Positions 55,064 through 64,000 of a stretch of DNA of 64,000 nt are shown here, in pieces (within the stretch, counting starts at the first letter, position 1; every line of letters starts with the position of its first letter). The notes under the pieces were generated by a model. That model did no database searches. It had not been told where the DNA came from and saw nothing but the letters and a program-made list of their open reading frames with translations. Origin of the DNA: Chelonoidis abingdonii (lineage: Eukaryota; Chordata; Testudines; Testudinidae); contig NC_133770.1 of the NCBI RefSeq assembly GCF_003597395.2, positions 88,158,743-88,222,742 of the forward strand. Reading direction: 5' to 3'. The position numbers and the translations under genes were made by a program.

Positions 55064-55721
55064 AGAAATCAGAATGATGGAACAAAATCAGGAATATCAG
55101 GGATAACGTCTTTTGGATAGTTTTGTTTTAGAGTGTGTGTGAGAGAAAGAGAGAACAAATCTATGTTAAACTTGCTCAAACCTCTGGATTCAAGACATAA
55201 ATCAACTTCCTACCACTAAGTGTTAGGAAGAAATTTCCCCTTTACACAAGTTGTTCCAAGGCAGTAGGAAGACAAGCAGCTAAACTGTAGATTTATTTGG
55301 GTTTTATATAGTGAAGTTTTAACTGGTTTTTAAGAAGAAGTCTGTACTTCTACAAACACAACAAAGAGGAGATGCCCTTTAGAAGGCCAGTAAAGAAACA
55401 AACGATGTCACAATAACTTATTGAAAGGTGTTGTTTGATTTTATTTTTAAGTGAAGGAAAATATACAAATCTCAAAGAGCTGATTTTCTTTGATATTGTA
55501 ACAAAGTGCTTGATAAGAAGTAATACAGAAAATAAAATCAAAACATGATAGAAAATAGTTTCTGAAAGTACTATAATAAAGCTAACTAATTAAAAGGAAC
55601 ATCCTAAAGAGACTATATATATATATAATTTGTAGAATGTGACTTAACTGCTATTGAATAGGAAATGAGGTGGGTTTTTTTGTTTGTTTAGGGTTTTTTG
55701 ATCAGCCAATTCAGGCGCATG
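55064..55721. other. No gene recognised
   Basis: AT-rich. The block CTTCCTACCACTAAGTGTTA, then GGAAGAAATTTCCCCTTTAC (55,208-55,250) looks like a CR1-related fragment. A TATATATATATA run lies at 55,614-55,627. Confidence 0.45.
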
Positions 55722-55729
55722 GTATATAG

Positions 55730-55988
55730 CAGTGGACCCCAACCTTTTCATCTGGCGAGCGCCAGACGAAGGACCATGGTGGCGGTGGAGCACCCGCTGA
55801 AATGCTGCCAGATTTCGGCGGCATTTCGGCAGCGATGCCTCTTGATGACGTTGCTTGTTGGCAGCAAGTGATGTCATCGAGAAGTGTTGCTGCCAAAACG
55901 CCGCAGAAATTTTGGTGGCATTTCAGTGGATGCTCCACCGCCGGCCAGGATGCAGGCATGCCTGCGGGCACCGCATTGGGGACCCCTG
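55730..55988. mobile_element. 259-bp MITE with perfect 8-bp target duplication
   Basis: Left end CAGTGGACCCCAACCTTTTC; right end in reverse CAGGGGTCCCCAATGCGGTG. GTATATAG occurs exactly at 55,722-55,729 and 55,989-55,996. The interior is itself palindromic (GATGACGTTGCTTG versus CAAGTGATGTCATC around GTTGGCAG). Non-autonomous hAT. Confidence 0.88.
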
Positions 55989-55996
55989 GTATATAG

Positions 55997-58074
55997 CTTT
56001 TCTAGGTTGAAATAGTCCCCCACAGAGATCAGAGTTAATAATCAGGTCACCCAATTGTTGGGTGCAGTCTCGGGGCTGGGCAGAGGGTCTGAGTGAGGAT
56101 GCAAGAGAAATGATGCCAGTTCCTGCCAGTCATGGCTTTCCAGAGTAAGTGATTTGTCACCCCAACCTGGATCCTCTCCCTTTGGGGCTTGGGCTACACA
56201 CAATTTTTGTATCAATTTAACAATTTCAGTTTACACACACACACATACACAGTCACATCCCTAATCAAAAAGTTAAATTTGTACAAAACCTATTTAGCTT
56301 AGGCCAGATGTGCTTCTTAGGTCTTATGTGGCCTTCTGCAGAAGATGAATTTCACCCTTCAGAGTCTTCCAGTGGAGACAGGGTCTGGATTCCTAATGTA
56401 AAAAACAAGCTGAACAGAGAAATTTTTCAGGCTGCAGTTAGCTTGTTTATGAAGTATAAGTGCAGAAGACCAAACAGTTTCCTTTGCAGGCCACCTCTGA
56501 AGTACTATTTACTCAGATAGCCTGCACATTTATATCAGTAAATAAATCCCTAATATGCCACTCCATGCCATATCTGCGAAGACTTCCTTCATTGTTTTAA
56601 TCATTAGAGAGTCTTCTGCTGGATCATGCAAAACAAAATCTTGTCATCTCCTTTTCCATTGCCAATAAAACAGCTCATCAGAGATTTCTTTCTGACTTCT
56701 ACAAGTGTTAACTGGGTAAAATTGAACTTAAGAACAATATTTTAGATGAGGAAATAATTTTATTTATGACAGTAGTGCCTGTAAGTCCCAGCTCATTGCG
56801 TTATGCTGTGTACAAATACACACTGAGATAGTCTCTGCCCTGAATATTTTATAATCTGAACAGGAAAGACAGATCAAGGGTAGAAGAGATGAAGTATTAT
56901 CACACCCATATTACAGATGGGGAACTGAAGCATGGAGAGATTAAGTTCTTGCTCAAGGTGATATTGGGAGCTTGTGGCCAATCACCAGTTTAGTACCTTA
57001 ACGACCAGACAATCTTTCCTAACCGTGGTGACTGAGGACCAAGTTTTGCTGCTATTTACCCTCCTTCAGTCCCATTGATTTCAGCTGGGCTCCCTGAGTA
57101 AACTGAGAACAGAGGGCCTGATCTTACAGGTTTTGGGACATAATTTAGCACTGAATGTATTATGGGACTAGTTTTGGGGGGGAAAAAACGAATAAAGCTG
57201 AATATCTGTTTGTCAGCTCAACCTAATGAGACTAATCAAGTTAATTCCTCCCTCCCCACACACGCACACGAGGGGAGACAATAAAATGATATGTAAAAGT
57301 TATTTAAAACACAGGGTCAGCTGCTTCCTGAGTGCCCCCTTGTGGCCAGAGACAAATGCGTGGCACCTATCTCTCTGCTTTCCCCTCACAAGGGACCCTT
57401 AAGAGCAGCACACTGGCTCTAATGTGGAAAGCAGTTCTCCCTGCTAGGGCTAGTTGAGAATTGAAACAATTCTTTACTGTATCACCACCACTCTACCTGA
57501 GACCAGTTTAATACCAGAACTAGTTCTGAACAGTCCTCAGGGTCCCAAAATAAAGTCCATCTCCACATTACAGACCATACTTAGCTCTGATGTCTTCCCA
57601 TGTAGCTAGAGCACTCTGTCCTAGTCTGTTCTCAGCTTGTCCTCCCAGATCTTCCTAGCTGGAGCTCAGGCTTCTAACTTTGACCTTAGGCTGTATAAAA
57701 AGCAGTTTAATAAAGAAATCAGTATTGCCAACCACAAGCATTCAATAACCATGAATCATGCCCTCAAAAATCATGAGTTTGGTTTAAAAATAGTGAGATT
57801 TTTAAAATATATACTTTTGGGGGCTTTGTTTTTTCTCCTGGTTTTTGAGCCTTCTGGGTTTACTCAGGGCACATTTTCAGGCTTTACTCCACAATTTTGA
57901 GGGCTTAAAATTTATGTATTTTGAAATAAGAGACTGAAGGAGAATCTCAGCTGTCAATTCCAGCAGCTGGTGCTTTAACAAAAACATGTATGAAAGTTGG
58001 CAACACTGAAATAAAAATAACCTTAACAAAGTAGTGTCAGAGGAAATTAAAGAAGAACTGTTTTCTTCTCTAGA
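55997..58074. other. No gene recognised
   Basis: AT-rich with an AC run at 56,232-56,248 and one MIR-like fragment, listed separately. No exon found. Confidence 0.45.
56885..57025 (-). repeat. MIR-like SINE fragment
   Basis: The plus strand reads ACCCATATTACAGATGGGGA, then ACTGAAGCATGGAGAGATTA, then AGTTCTTGCTCAAGGTGATA. This is the complement of the MIR core and its CTCAGTTTCCCCATCTGTAA part. Confidence 0.6.
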
Positions 58075-58203
58075 CCAGAGGAAGAGCTCTGAGAAGCTCA
58101 AAAGCTTGTCCCTTCCACCAACAGAAGCTGGTTAAATAAAAGATATTACCTCACCCACGTTGTGTCTCTCATATCTTGGGACTAACATGGCTACAACAAC
58201 ATT
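58075..58203. repeat. Common turtle interspersed repeat
   Basis: GAGAAGCTCAAAAGCTTGTC, then CAACAGAAGCTGGTTAAATA, AAAGATATTACCTCACCCAC and GGGACTAACATGGCTACAAC. The last block matches ACTAACACGGCTAC in the unit at 54,939, so the two share a 3' part. Confidence 0.6.
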
Positions 58204-58567
58204 CAACAATAGTGAAGTGAAACAGATTAAATCTATATCTTTAGAACTGTCTGAACCTTCCTATACCATTTATATAGCCTGTGAATCTTTTCTTCAAAAT
58301 CTCTGGAGTGTGGTGAATAGCTCTCATTTACCATGGAGTATCTGGATTTTCTGAAATGTATTATTTACAGCCAACTCTGCTCTCTTAATCAGTTTCCAAA
58401 AAGGACATAAAACAGAAGTTTTAAATATTGGTTATATGGCACTGACAAATTCCAAAGTAACCTAGTGTACATCTGTCACATTCCAGGTGTAATCCAGACC
58501 AGTGAGGGGTTGTCACTACCTGTCCTGCAACTTTGGGTGCCTCACAATGCTTTGCTGTTGTAGCTCC

Positions 58568-58967
58568 CATAGGCGCTGACTCTGTGGGTGCTCCAGGGCT
58601 GGAGCATCCCTGGGGAAAAAATGGTGGGTCTTGAGGACTCCCCGATAGCCTCCCTATACGCTCCCCTCCTACAACCATGGGCCTCCGACCCATTGGCAAG
58701 CCCCGCGGATCACCGCCTCCCACCCGCCAGCAAGCCCCATGGATCAGCACCTCTCCCTCCCTCCCTGCGCCTCCAGCAATCAGCTGTTTTGTGGCATGCA
58801 GGGAGGCTGGGAGGGAGAGGAGTGAGGATGCAGCGCACTAGAGAGAGGGGGCAGAACTGGGTGGGAAGAGGCAGCGTGGGATCCTGGGGGAAGGGATGGA
58901 ATGGGGGTGGGGCAGAGCCCTGGGGTTGAGCACCCCCTGGCACATCTTTGAAAAGTCAGCACCTGTG
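58568..58967. mobile_element. 400-bp MITE with perfect 8-bp target duplication
   Basis: Left end CATAGGCGCTGACTC; right end in reverse CACAGGTGCTGACTT. GTAGCTCC occurs at 58,560-58,567 and 58,968-58,975. The interior hairpin has CAATCAGCTGTTTT at its apex, as does the element at 37,745. Overlapping frames on both strands here are compositional. Confidence 0.87.
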
Positions 58968-58975
58968 GTAGCTCC

Positions 58976-59731
58976 CAATCTAGGCCACTCACAAGCATAC
59001 AGGTCACAGCTTGAGTGTCTGTGTATAGCAGAAGCCCTGGTCCAGCAGCTGTGACCCCAGCAGCCTGTCAGCAACACACCAATCACACTCTGGATTCCAC
59101 CAGCCTTGGTTACTACTTGCAGGGTGACTCCAACACAATCCTAGTCCTGAATTTTTCCAAAAACATGTGTTTTGCACTGTCCACCTCTCTCCAGGACAGT
59201 TCAGATATCAAGGTTTCTTGCTCCTGAACAGTCAATATTCAACTGTTTTATACTTTAATTGGAGTCACCAAACAGTTCAAACACAACACTGTTTTAGTTT
59301 AAAAGATAATAAAAGTTTATTAACAAAAGAAGTTAGGATTTTAAGTTATTTCAAGAATGGTTACAAGCACATAAAAGTGAAAACACATCTGAAAGTCTAA
59401 AACTTAAACTAGCAAGTTTTGGTTCAAGGCTTTGTTTAAGATGGTCTGTCTCACCCACAGTCTTCCAGCAAGATGGTGACTGTCCCTTTCCTTGGTCAGG
59501 ATCTCTCCCAAAGATGGTGGTGCTTTTGTCTTCTTAGGTGGGTGAGAGAGAGAGACCTGTTTAACAACTTTTGCCTAAGCAGGGCTGTGTAGTTTTGAAT
59601 ATGTGCTAACAACATCATAATTTTACATATAATGTTGCTACATACAATTCACCATGATATTACTGACCAGTTATTAGTTTTCAAATGATACCTCACAAGA
59701 CATATTTTATACAAAGATTACTACAATAGTG
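58976..59731. other. No gene recognised
   Basis: The stretch from 59,240 to 59,420 (AACAGTTCAAACACAACACT and AATAAAAGTTTATTAACAAA) looks repeat-like, but I cannot name it. No exon found. Confidence 0.4.
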
Positions 59732-59739
59732 TGTAGGGT

Positions 59740-59862
59740 AAGGTGACCAGATGTCCCAATTTTATAGGGACAGTCTCGATTTTTTGGTCTTTTTCTTATA
59801 TGGGCTCCTATTACCCCCCACCGCCATCCTGATTTTTCGCATTTGCTGTCTGGTCAACCTAG
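59740..59862. mobile_element. 123-bp MITE, second copy of the 40,980 family
   Basis: AAGGTGACCAGATGTCCCAA to TGCTGTCTGGTCAACCTAG, the same family as 40,980-41,097 but inverted. The octamer TGTAGGGT occurs at 59,732-59,739 and 59,863-59,870 exactly. Confidence 0.85.
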
Positions 59863-59870
59863 TGTAGGGT

Positions 59871-60302
59871 GTGAATACAGGGGTGCTTTCAGTCACAGCA
59901 TCCATTGCCACAACTGTGATTTAGTTAATTTCTTTATATGCTCTATCACATAAATCACTGAAATATTTCTTATCCCATGACAGATACCAAGTTACATAGA
60001 TAATATATCTGATTTGTCTAAAACTGCTTAAATAATAATAAAGGCCAACCCTAGATCCTACTGAGGTCAATGACAAATCTCCAATTGGCTACAATGGGAA
60101 CAGGATTTAGCCATTACAGTCTGTGGGCCCTTTCCTGAGAAGTGCTAAGTGCCCACTGATCTCAATGAGAAGAGAGGACATTCAGTATCTCGCAAGGTCA
60201 GGTCCGACATGAGTTTAGGAACATTGGAAATATCAGGATAAATCAGAGCAGTAGTCCTGTAAGGATAAGGCCTTTATCTGCTGCCATATTGTAAGGCCTA
60301 GA
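59871..60302. other. No gene recognised
   Basis: Short spacer. A stretch at 60,050-60,110 (ACTGAGGTCAATGACAAATC) resembles other turtle repeats but was not delimited. Confidence 0.4.
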
Positions 60303-60310
60303 ACCTCAGG

Positions 60311-62038
60311 CCTGGTCTATACTACGCGTTTAAACCGAATTTAGCAGCGTTAAACTGATTTAACCCTGCACCCGTCCACACAACGAGGCCCTTTATATCG
60401 ATATAAAGGGCTCTTTAAACCGATTTCTGTACTCCTCCCCGACGAGAGGAGTAGCGCTGAAATCCATATTGCCATGTCGGATTAGGGTTAGGGCTGCAAA
60501 TCGACGGTATTGGCCTCCGGGCGGTATCCCACAGTGCACCATTGTGACCGCTCTGGAAAGCAATCTGAACTCGGATGCACTGGCCAGGTAGACAGGAAAA
60601 GCCCCGCGAACTTTTGAATTTCATTTCCTGTTTGCCCAGCGTGGAGCTCTGATCAGCACGGGTGGCGATGCAGTCCCAAATCCAAAAAGAGCTCCAGCAT
60701 GGACCGTACGGGAGATACTGGATCTGATCGCTGTATGGGAGACAAATCTGTTCTATCAGAGCTCCGTTACAGAAGACGAAATGACAAAGCATTTGAAAAA
60801 ATCTCCAGGCTATGATAGACAGAGGCCACAGCACAGTGCTGTGTGACAAGCGTAACGGAAAGCCAAGAATCAAATGGACGCTCATGGAGGGAGGAGGGGG
60901 GTACTGAGGACTCCAGCTATCCCACAGTCCCCGCAGTCTCCGAAAAGCATTTGCATTCTTGGCTGAGCTCCCAATGCCTGTAGGGTCAAAACACATTGTC
61001 CGGGGTGGTTCAGGGTATATCTCGTCAATTTACCCCCCCCCCCCCGTGAAAGAAAAGGGAAAAAAATCGTTTCTTGACTTTTTTCAATGTCACCCTATGT
61101 CTACTGCATGCTGCTGGTAGACGCGGTGCTGCGGCACTGAACAGCAGCATCCTCTCCCCTCCCCTCCCCGGTGGCAGACGGTACAGTTACAAAATGGACT
61201 GTAGCCTCATCATCCCATGTGAGTGCTCCTGGCTGGCCTCAGGTGAGGTCGGCCGGGGGCGCCTGGGTAAAAATAGGAATGACTCCCGGTCATTCCTGGC
61301 AGATGGTACAGAAACGGCTGGTAACCGTCTCATCATAGCAACTGGGGGCTGAGCTCCATCAGCCCCCCCCCCTTTCATGTCTAAAGAAAGATTCTGTACT
61401 GCCTGGACTATCATAGCAGCGGGAGGCTGGGCTCCTCTCCCCCGCACCCTTTAATGTCCTGCCTGGACTATCATAAAGCTGGAGGCTGCCTCCCCCTCAT
61501 TTTATCTCACTAAAAAGTCAGTGTTTCTTATTCCTGCATTCTTTATTACTTCATCACACAAATGGGGGGACACTGCCAATGGTAGCCCAGGAGGGTGGGA
61601 GGAGGGAAGCAACGGGTGGGTTGTTGCAGGGCACCCCCTAGAATGGCATGCAGCTCATCATTTCTGCGGGATCTGACACGGAGCGCTGTGCTCATCTGAT
61701 CTCTACACTGTTCTCTAGTACTTGCCCCATATTCTAGGCAGGACTGACTCTATTTTTAGATAAAACATAAAGGAGGGAATGACCCGGGGAGTCATTCCCA
61801 TTTTTGTCTTTGCGCCCCGGCCGACCTCAGCGAAGGCCAGCCAGGAGCACCCATGACAGCAGCAGACGGTACAGAATAACTGATAACCATCATCTCCAGA
61901 AATCGACGCTAGCCTTGGTACATGGACACACACCGCCGAATTATTGTGCTTTGTGTGGCCGTGTGCACTCAACTTTATACAATCTGCTTTACAAAACCAG
62001 TTTATGTAAAGTTGGAATAATCTTGTAATGTAGATGTA
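60311..62038. mobile_element. 1.73-kb DNA transposon with internal inverted segment
   Basis: Left end CCTGGTCTATACTACGCG; right end in reverse TACATCTACATTACAAG, loosely inverted around TCTA(C/T)A. The flanking octamers ACCTCAGG and CCCTCAGG match at seven of eight. Near the left end CCCTTTATATCGATATAAAG is a self-complementary block. About 61,203-61,300 recurs inverted at 61,775-61,860 (GTGCTCCTGGCTGGCCT, GAGGTCGGCCGGGG, GGAATGACTCCC). It contains a Myb/SANT-like relic (next entry). Confidence 0.7.
60691..60814 (+). pseudogene. Myb/SANT-like DNA-binding domain relic inside the repeat
   Basis: Frame one reads APAWTVREILDLIAVW (60,691-60,738), with the spaced tryptophans of a trihelix/Myb-SANT-like domain. 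After a one-base deletion the sequence continues in another frame as GDKSVLSELRYRRRNDKAFE and KIS before a stop. Repeat-borne genes of this type are frequent in turtle genomes and are related to the Myb-like protein of Harbinger-type elements (from family knowledge). Not functional here. Confidence 0.6.
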
Positions 62039-62129
62039 CCCTCAGGCCTTCATCTGCAGATTAACGGAGCAGCCGAGCAGCAGCCATTAGCTAAGAAGCA
62101 GGAAGTCACATCCTCACATTCCATCTAAA

Positions 62130-63020
62130 TTACATTAAAACAATGTAATATCAGGCTGTTAAGAAGGAGACCCCGTCCTAATGGCACCCGCTATCACCAG
62201 ATAAAGAAACAGACCTTAAGATGGTTGAAGAAAACTTAGTTTGATAGCATCCTGTCTGTCAAGAAATCACTTATCAATAGTTGTGGTTGTGAAGTCCTCA
62301 TTTCTTTATTGTTTTGTCATTATGGTCCTCACTTCCCTATTGTTTATCTGTATGGTATCTGTCTGGTTCTTTAATTGTTTCTGTCTGTTACATAATTAAT
62401 TAAGGTGGTGGGATAGATTGGTTAGAGAATTTTGTTACACTATGTTAGAATTGGTTAGTATAATTTTAGTATAATGATTGGTTAAGGTATAGCTAAACAG
62501 GACTCAAATTTCACTATATAAACGGGGGTCCAAAAGGAAGTTCTTTGGGAACCAACTCCAAGACACAGCCCCAAGATCCAAGCTGCCAGACCTCAACACA
62601 CTGCCAAGAACACCAAACAGAAACTAGAGTCTCACAGATGGACCTGATCTTGACTGGCCATCAAGAAAAGTTCATCTGTCTTATTGGGAGTGGTGAGCAC
62701 TGTATGTGTAGCGTGTGCTGTCTGTTTTTGGTGATTGTTAATAAATAGAGGTTATGTAGTATATTATTGTGTAAGGCTCTTTCACTGGTAAAAGGTCTTG
62801 CACACCTGCAGAAGTAATATACACCTGGAGCCCTATGTATTGGGAAAGGGTGTGGGTACTTAAATTGATCAGGTTAGTTGCATTCTGAGCCCTACAAATT
62901 GGGTAAGGGCAGGTGCTTTTTGCCTGGAGCCCTACGAATTGGGAAAAGGTGGTGGCACCTAAATTAACCGGGTTACGCCTGGAGCCCTATGGACTGGGAA
63001 AAGGTGGGGTGCCCTCATGT
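62130..63020 (+). mobile_element. LTR-like unit of an endogenous retroelement
   Basis: CTATATAAACGGGG at 62,513-62,526 is a TATA-type promoter preceded by GATTGGTTAAGG. AATAAATAGAGG at 62,738-62,749 is a polyadenylation signal, about 225 bases after the TATA box. Downstream come four imperfect units starting CCTGGAGCCCTA or GAGCCCTA. This order is that of an LTR with R and U5. No internal gag/pol/env sequence was seen. The left boundary is uncertain. Confidence 0.5.
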
Positions 63021-63021
63021 G

Positions 63022-63100
63022 TGCAGGTAACAGTCCATCTAGTCCAGTGTCCTGTCTCTTCAATAACCAACATCAGATACTCCAGAGAAGCTGCAGCAAA
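63022..63100 (-). repeat. CR1-type LINE 3' fragment
   Basis: ACAGTCCATCTAGTCCAGTG then TCCTGTCTCTTCAATAACCA, the complement of the GACTAGATGGAC-type tail also seen at 34,850 and 51,060. Confidence 0.5.
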
Positions 63101-64000
63101 CTTCACTGTAGGACAGACGGGTAGGAACGATAGTAGGACCAGCAACAGACCAACCGGGTTATCAGGAATGTCCAGAACTGGAGACTGGAAATATTGCTGC
63201 ACCTGTTAATGCAGTACAGGAAGCTTGGGTCTCTGCCACTGCCTTATTAAAAACCAGTTCAGGTACTTGCTTGCTATGGATTTTTACCAGGTTGGGTGCC
63301 ACTTCTGGGCCAGTATCACATTCAGTGACTCCTGGAATTGGGTTGTGCTAGACCTGGGATGAGGCGCAGTTCCCGTAAAACTTCCAAGTTTGAAGACCCT
63401 TCTCTGTCTCTGGAGGGCTTGCCCCAATGTTGGAGCTCTGCTCACTGTAGTCAACAAGTGAGTGTTACTCAGCAGAAGCTGACAACCCCAGATACAATGT
63501 CACTCACTGGGATATGCATTCAGGAGTGGGAGGCCCATGTTGACACTTGCTGGTGTAATGGCAATACACAAATTTCTGTAGGGTGTTAAATCTGTAGCTA
63601 CATTTGCAGCTGGCACAGGAATCTGGCCATTAACAGGATGTGGGAGGTGCTGACAGCAGGCTAATTCAGGACAAGAGGGTGAGGCTTTACTGGAAGCTAT
63701 AATGTAAATGCCCTTCAGACAAATTCAGCTACAAACAGCAAAAAAGTTAGCCAATCTGTCTGTCTTCTCTGCTCTTTGCAAATAATGTGATGCAAGATTC
63801 TTTTGATCTGGACCTGTTTTGAACTGACTGCCCTCTTCTATCCCCTACAGACTAACTGAGCACCTCCATCTCCTCCTCCTGTCTCATGATGGCACTGACT
63901 CTTCCCCCTTCTCTGTCCCTAACTAGCCCCAAGGGACAAACTGACCGAGCCCTGCCTCTTCTCCCCAGTGAGCCCCATGGACGATAGAGACCCTGCTCCA
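63101..64000. other. No gene recognised
   Basis: Unassigned sequence, becoming pyrimidine-rich after 63,830. The short open frames (83 codons at 63,338; 98 codons ending at 63,209) show no domain. Confidence 0.45.

Noticed and set aside
60415..60996. A 193-codon minus-strand open frame
   Set aside because: It is antisense to the Myb/SANT-like relic inside a repeat; the real ancestral coding signal is on the plus strand.
62810..63015. A CRISPR-like array
   Set aside because: The units are imperfect, unequal in length and lie in an LTR-like vertebrate repeat; there are no regular spacers.
52661..64000. Search for CCR8 or CX3CR1 coding exons upstream of SLC25A38
   Set aside because: These are single-exon seven-helix receptors and would give a long open frame; none is present.

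Overview
This is vertebrate genomic DNA, most likely from a hidden-necked (cryptodiran) turtle. The best evidence is a tRNA-derived SINE at about 41,990-42,145: it has a Pol III B box and a 3' end like a turtle CR1 LINE, ending in a repeated ATTCTATG-type tail, which is the layout of the Cry I SINEs known from cryptodires. CR1 fragments, MIR-like fragments and many short DNA transposons with 8-bp target-site duplications fit the same source. The window is AT-rich, with two CpG-rich promoter islands and two assembly gaps (25 N at 5,913-5,937; 495 N at 18,904-19,398).

Two protein genes can be reconstructed exon by exon, both on the minus strand. SLC25A38, the mitochondrial glycine carrier of the heme pathway, occupies 50,709 to 44,621 (six coding exons; the first exon, expected near the CpG island at 52.2-52.65 kb, was not found). 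RPSA, ribosomal protein uS2 / laminin receptor, runs from a TATA- and TOP-containing promoter near 37.2 kb to a stop at 28,559 (seven exons, 301 residues). SLC25A38 followed by RPSA in the same direction is the mammalian 3p22 order. Introns 2, 3 and 4 of RPSA each carry one copy of an H/ACA snoRNA of the SNORA62/SNORA6 family.

The remainder is gene-poor. From 1 to 28.5 kb I see no host exons. This part contains a 7.3-kb inverted repeat centred on the 25-N gap (about 2.4-9.7 kb; probably an assembly artefact), an LTR-like unit, a GC-rich foldback repeat, a LINE 3' end of the restriction-like-endonuclease type broken by the 495-N gap, and several hAT-like elements. Between the two genes lies a 1.76-kb hAT copy with a decayed transposase. 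From 53 to 64 kb there are more MITEs, a 1.7-kb element with a Myb/SANT-like remnant, and an LTR-like unit with tandem repeats.

Functional picture: two housekeeping genes, one for ribosome structure together with intronic pseudouridylation guides and one for heme synthesis, lie in tandem within a region heavily colonised by DNA transposons and CR1-related elements. I found no CRISPR array, tRNA gene or rRNA gene.
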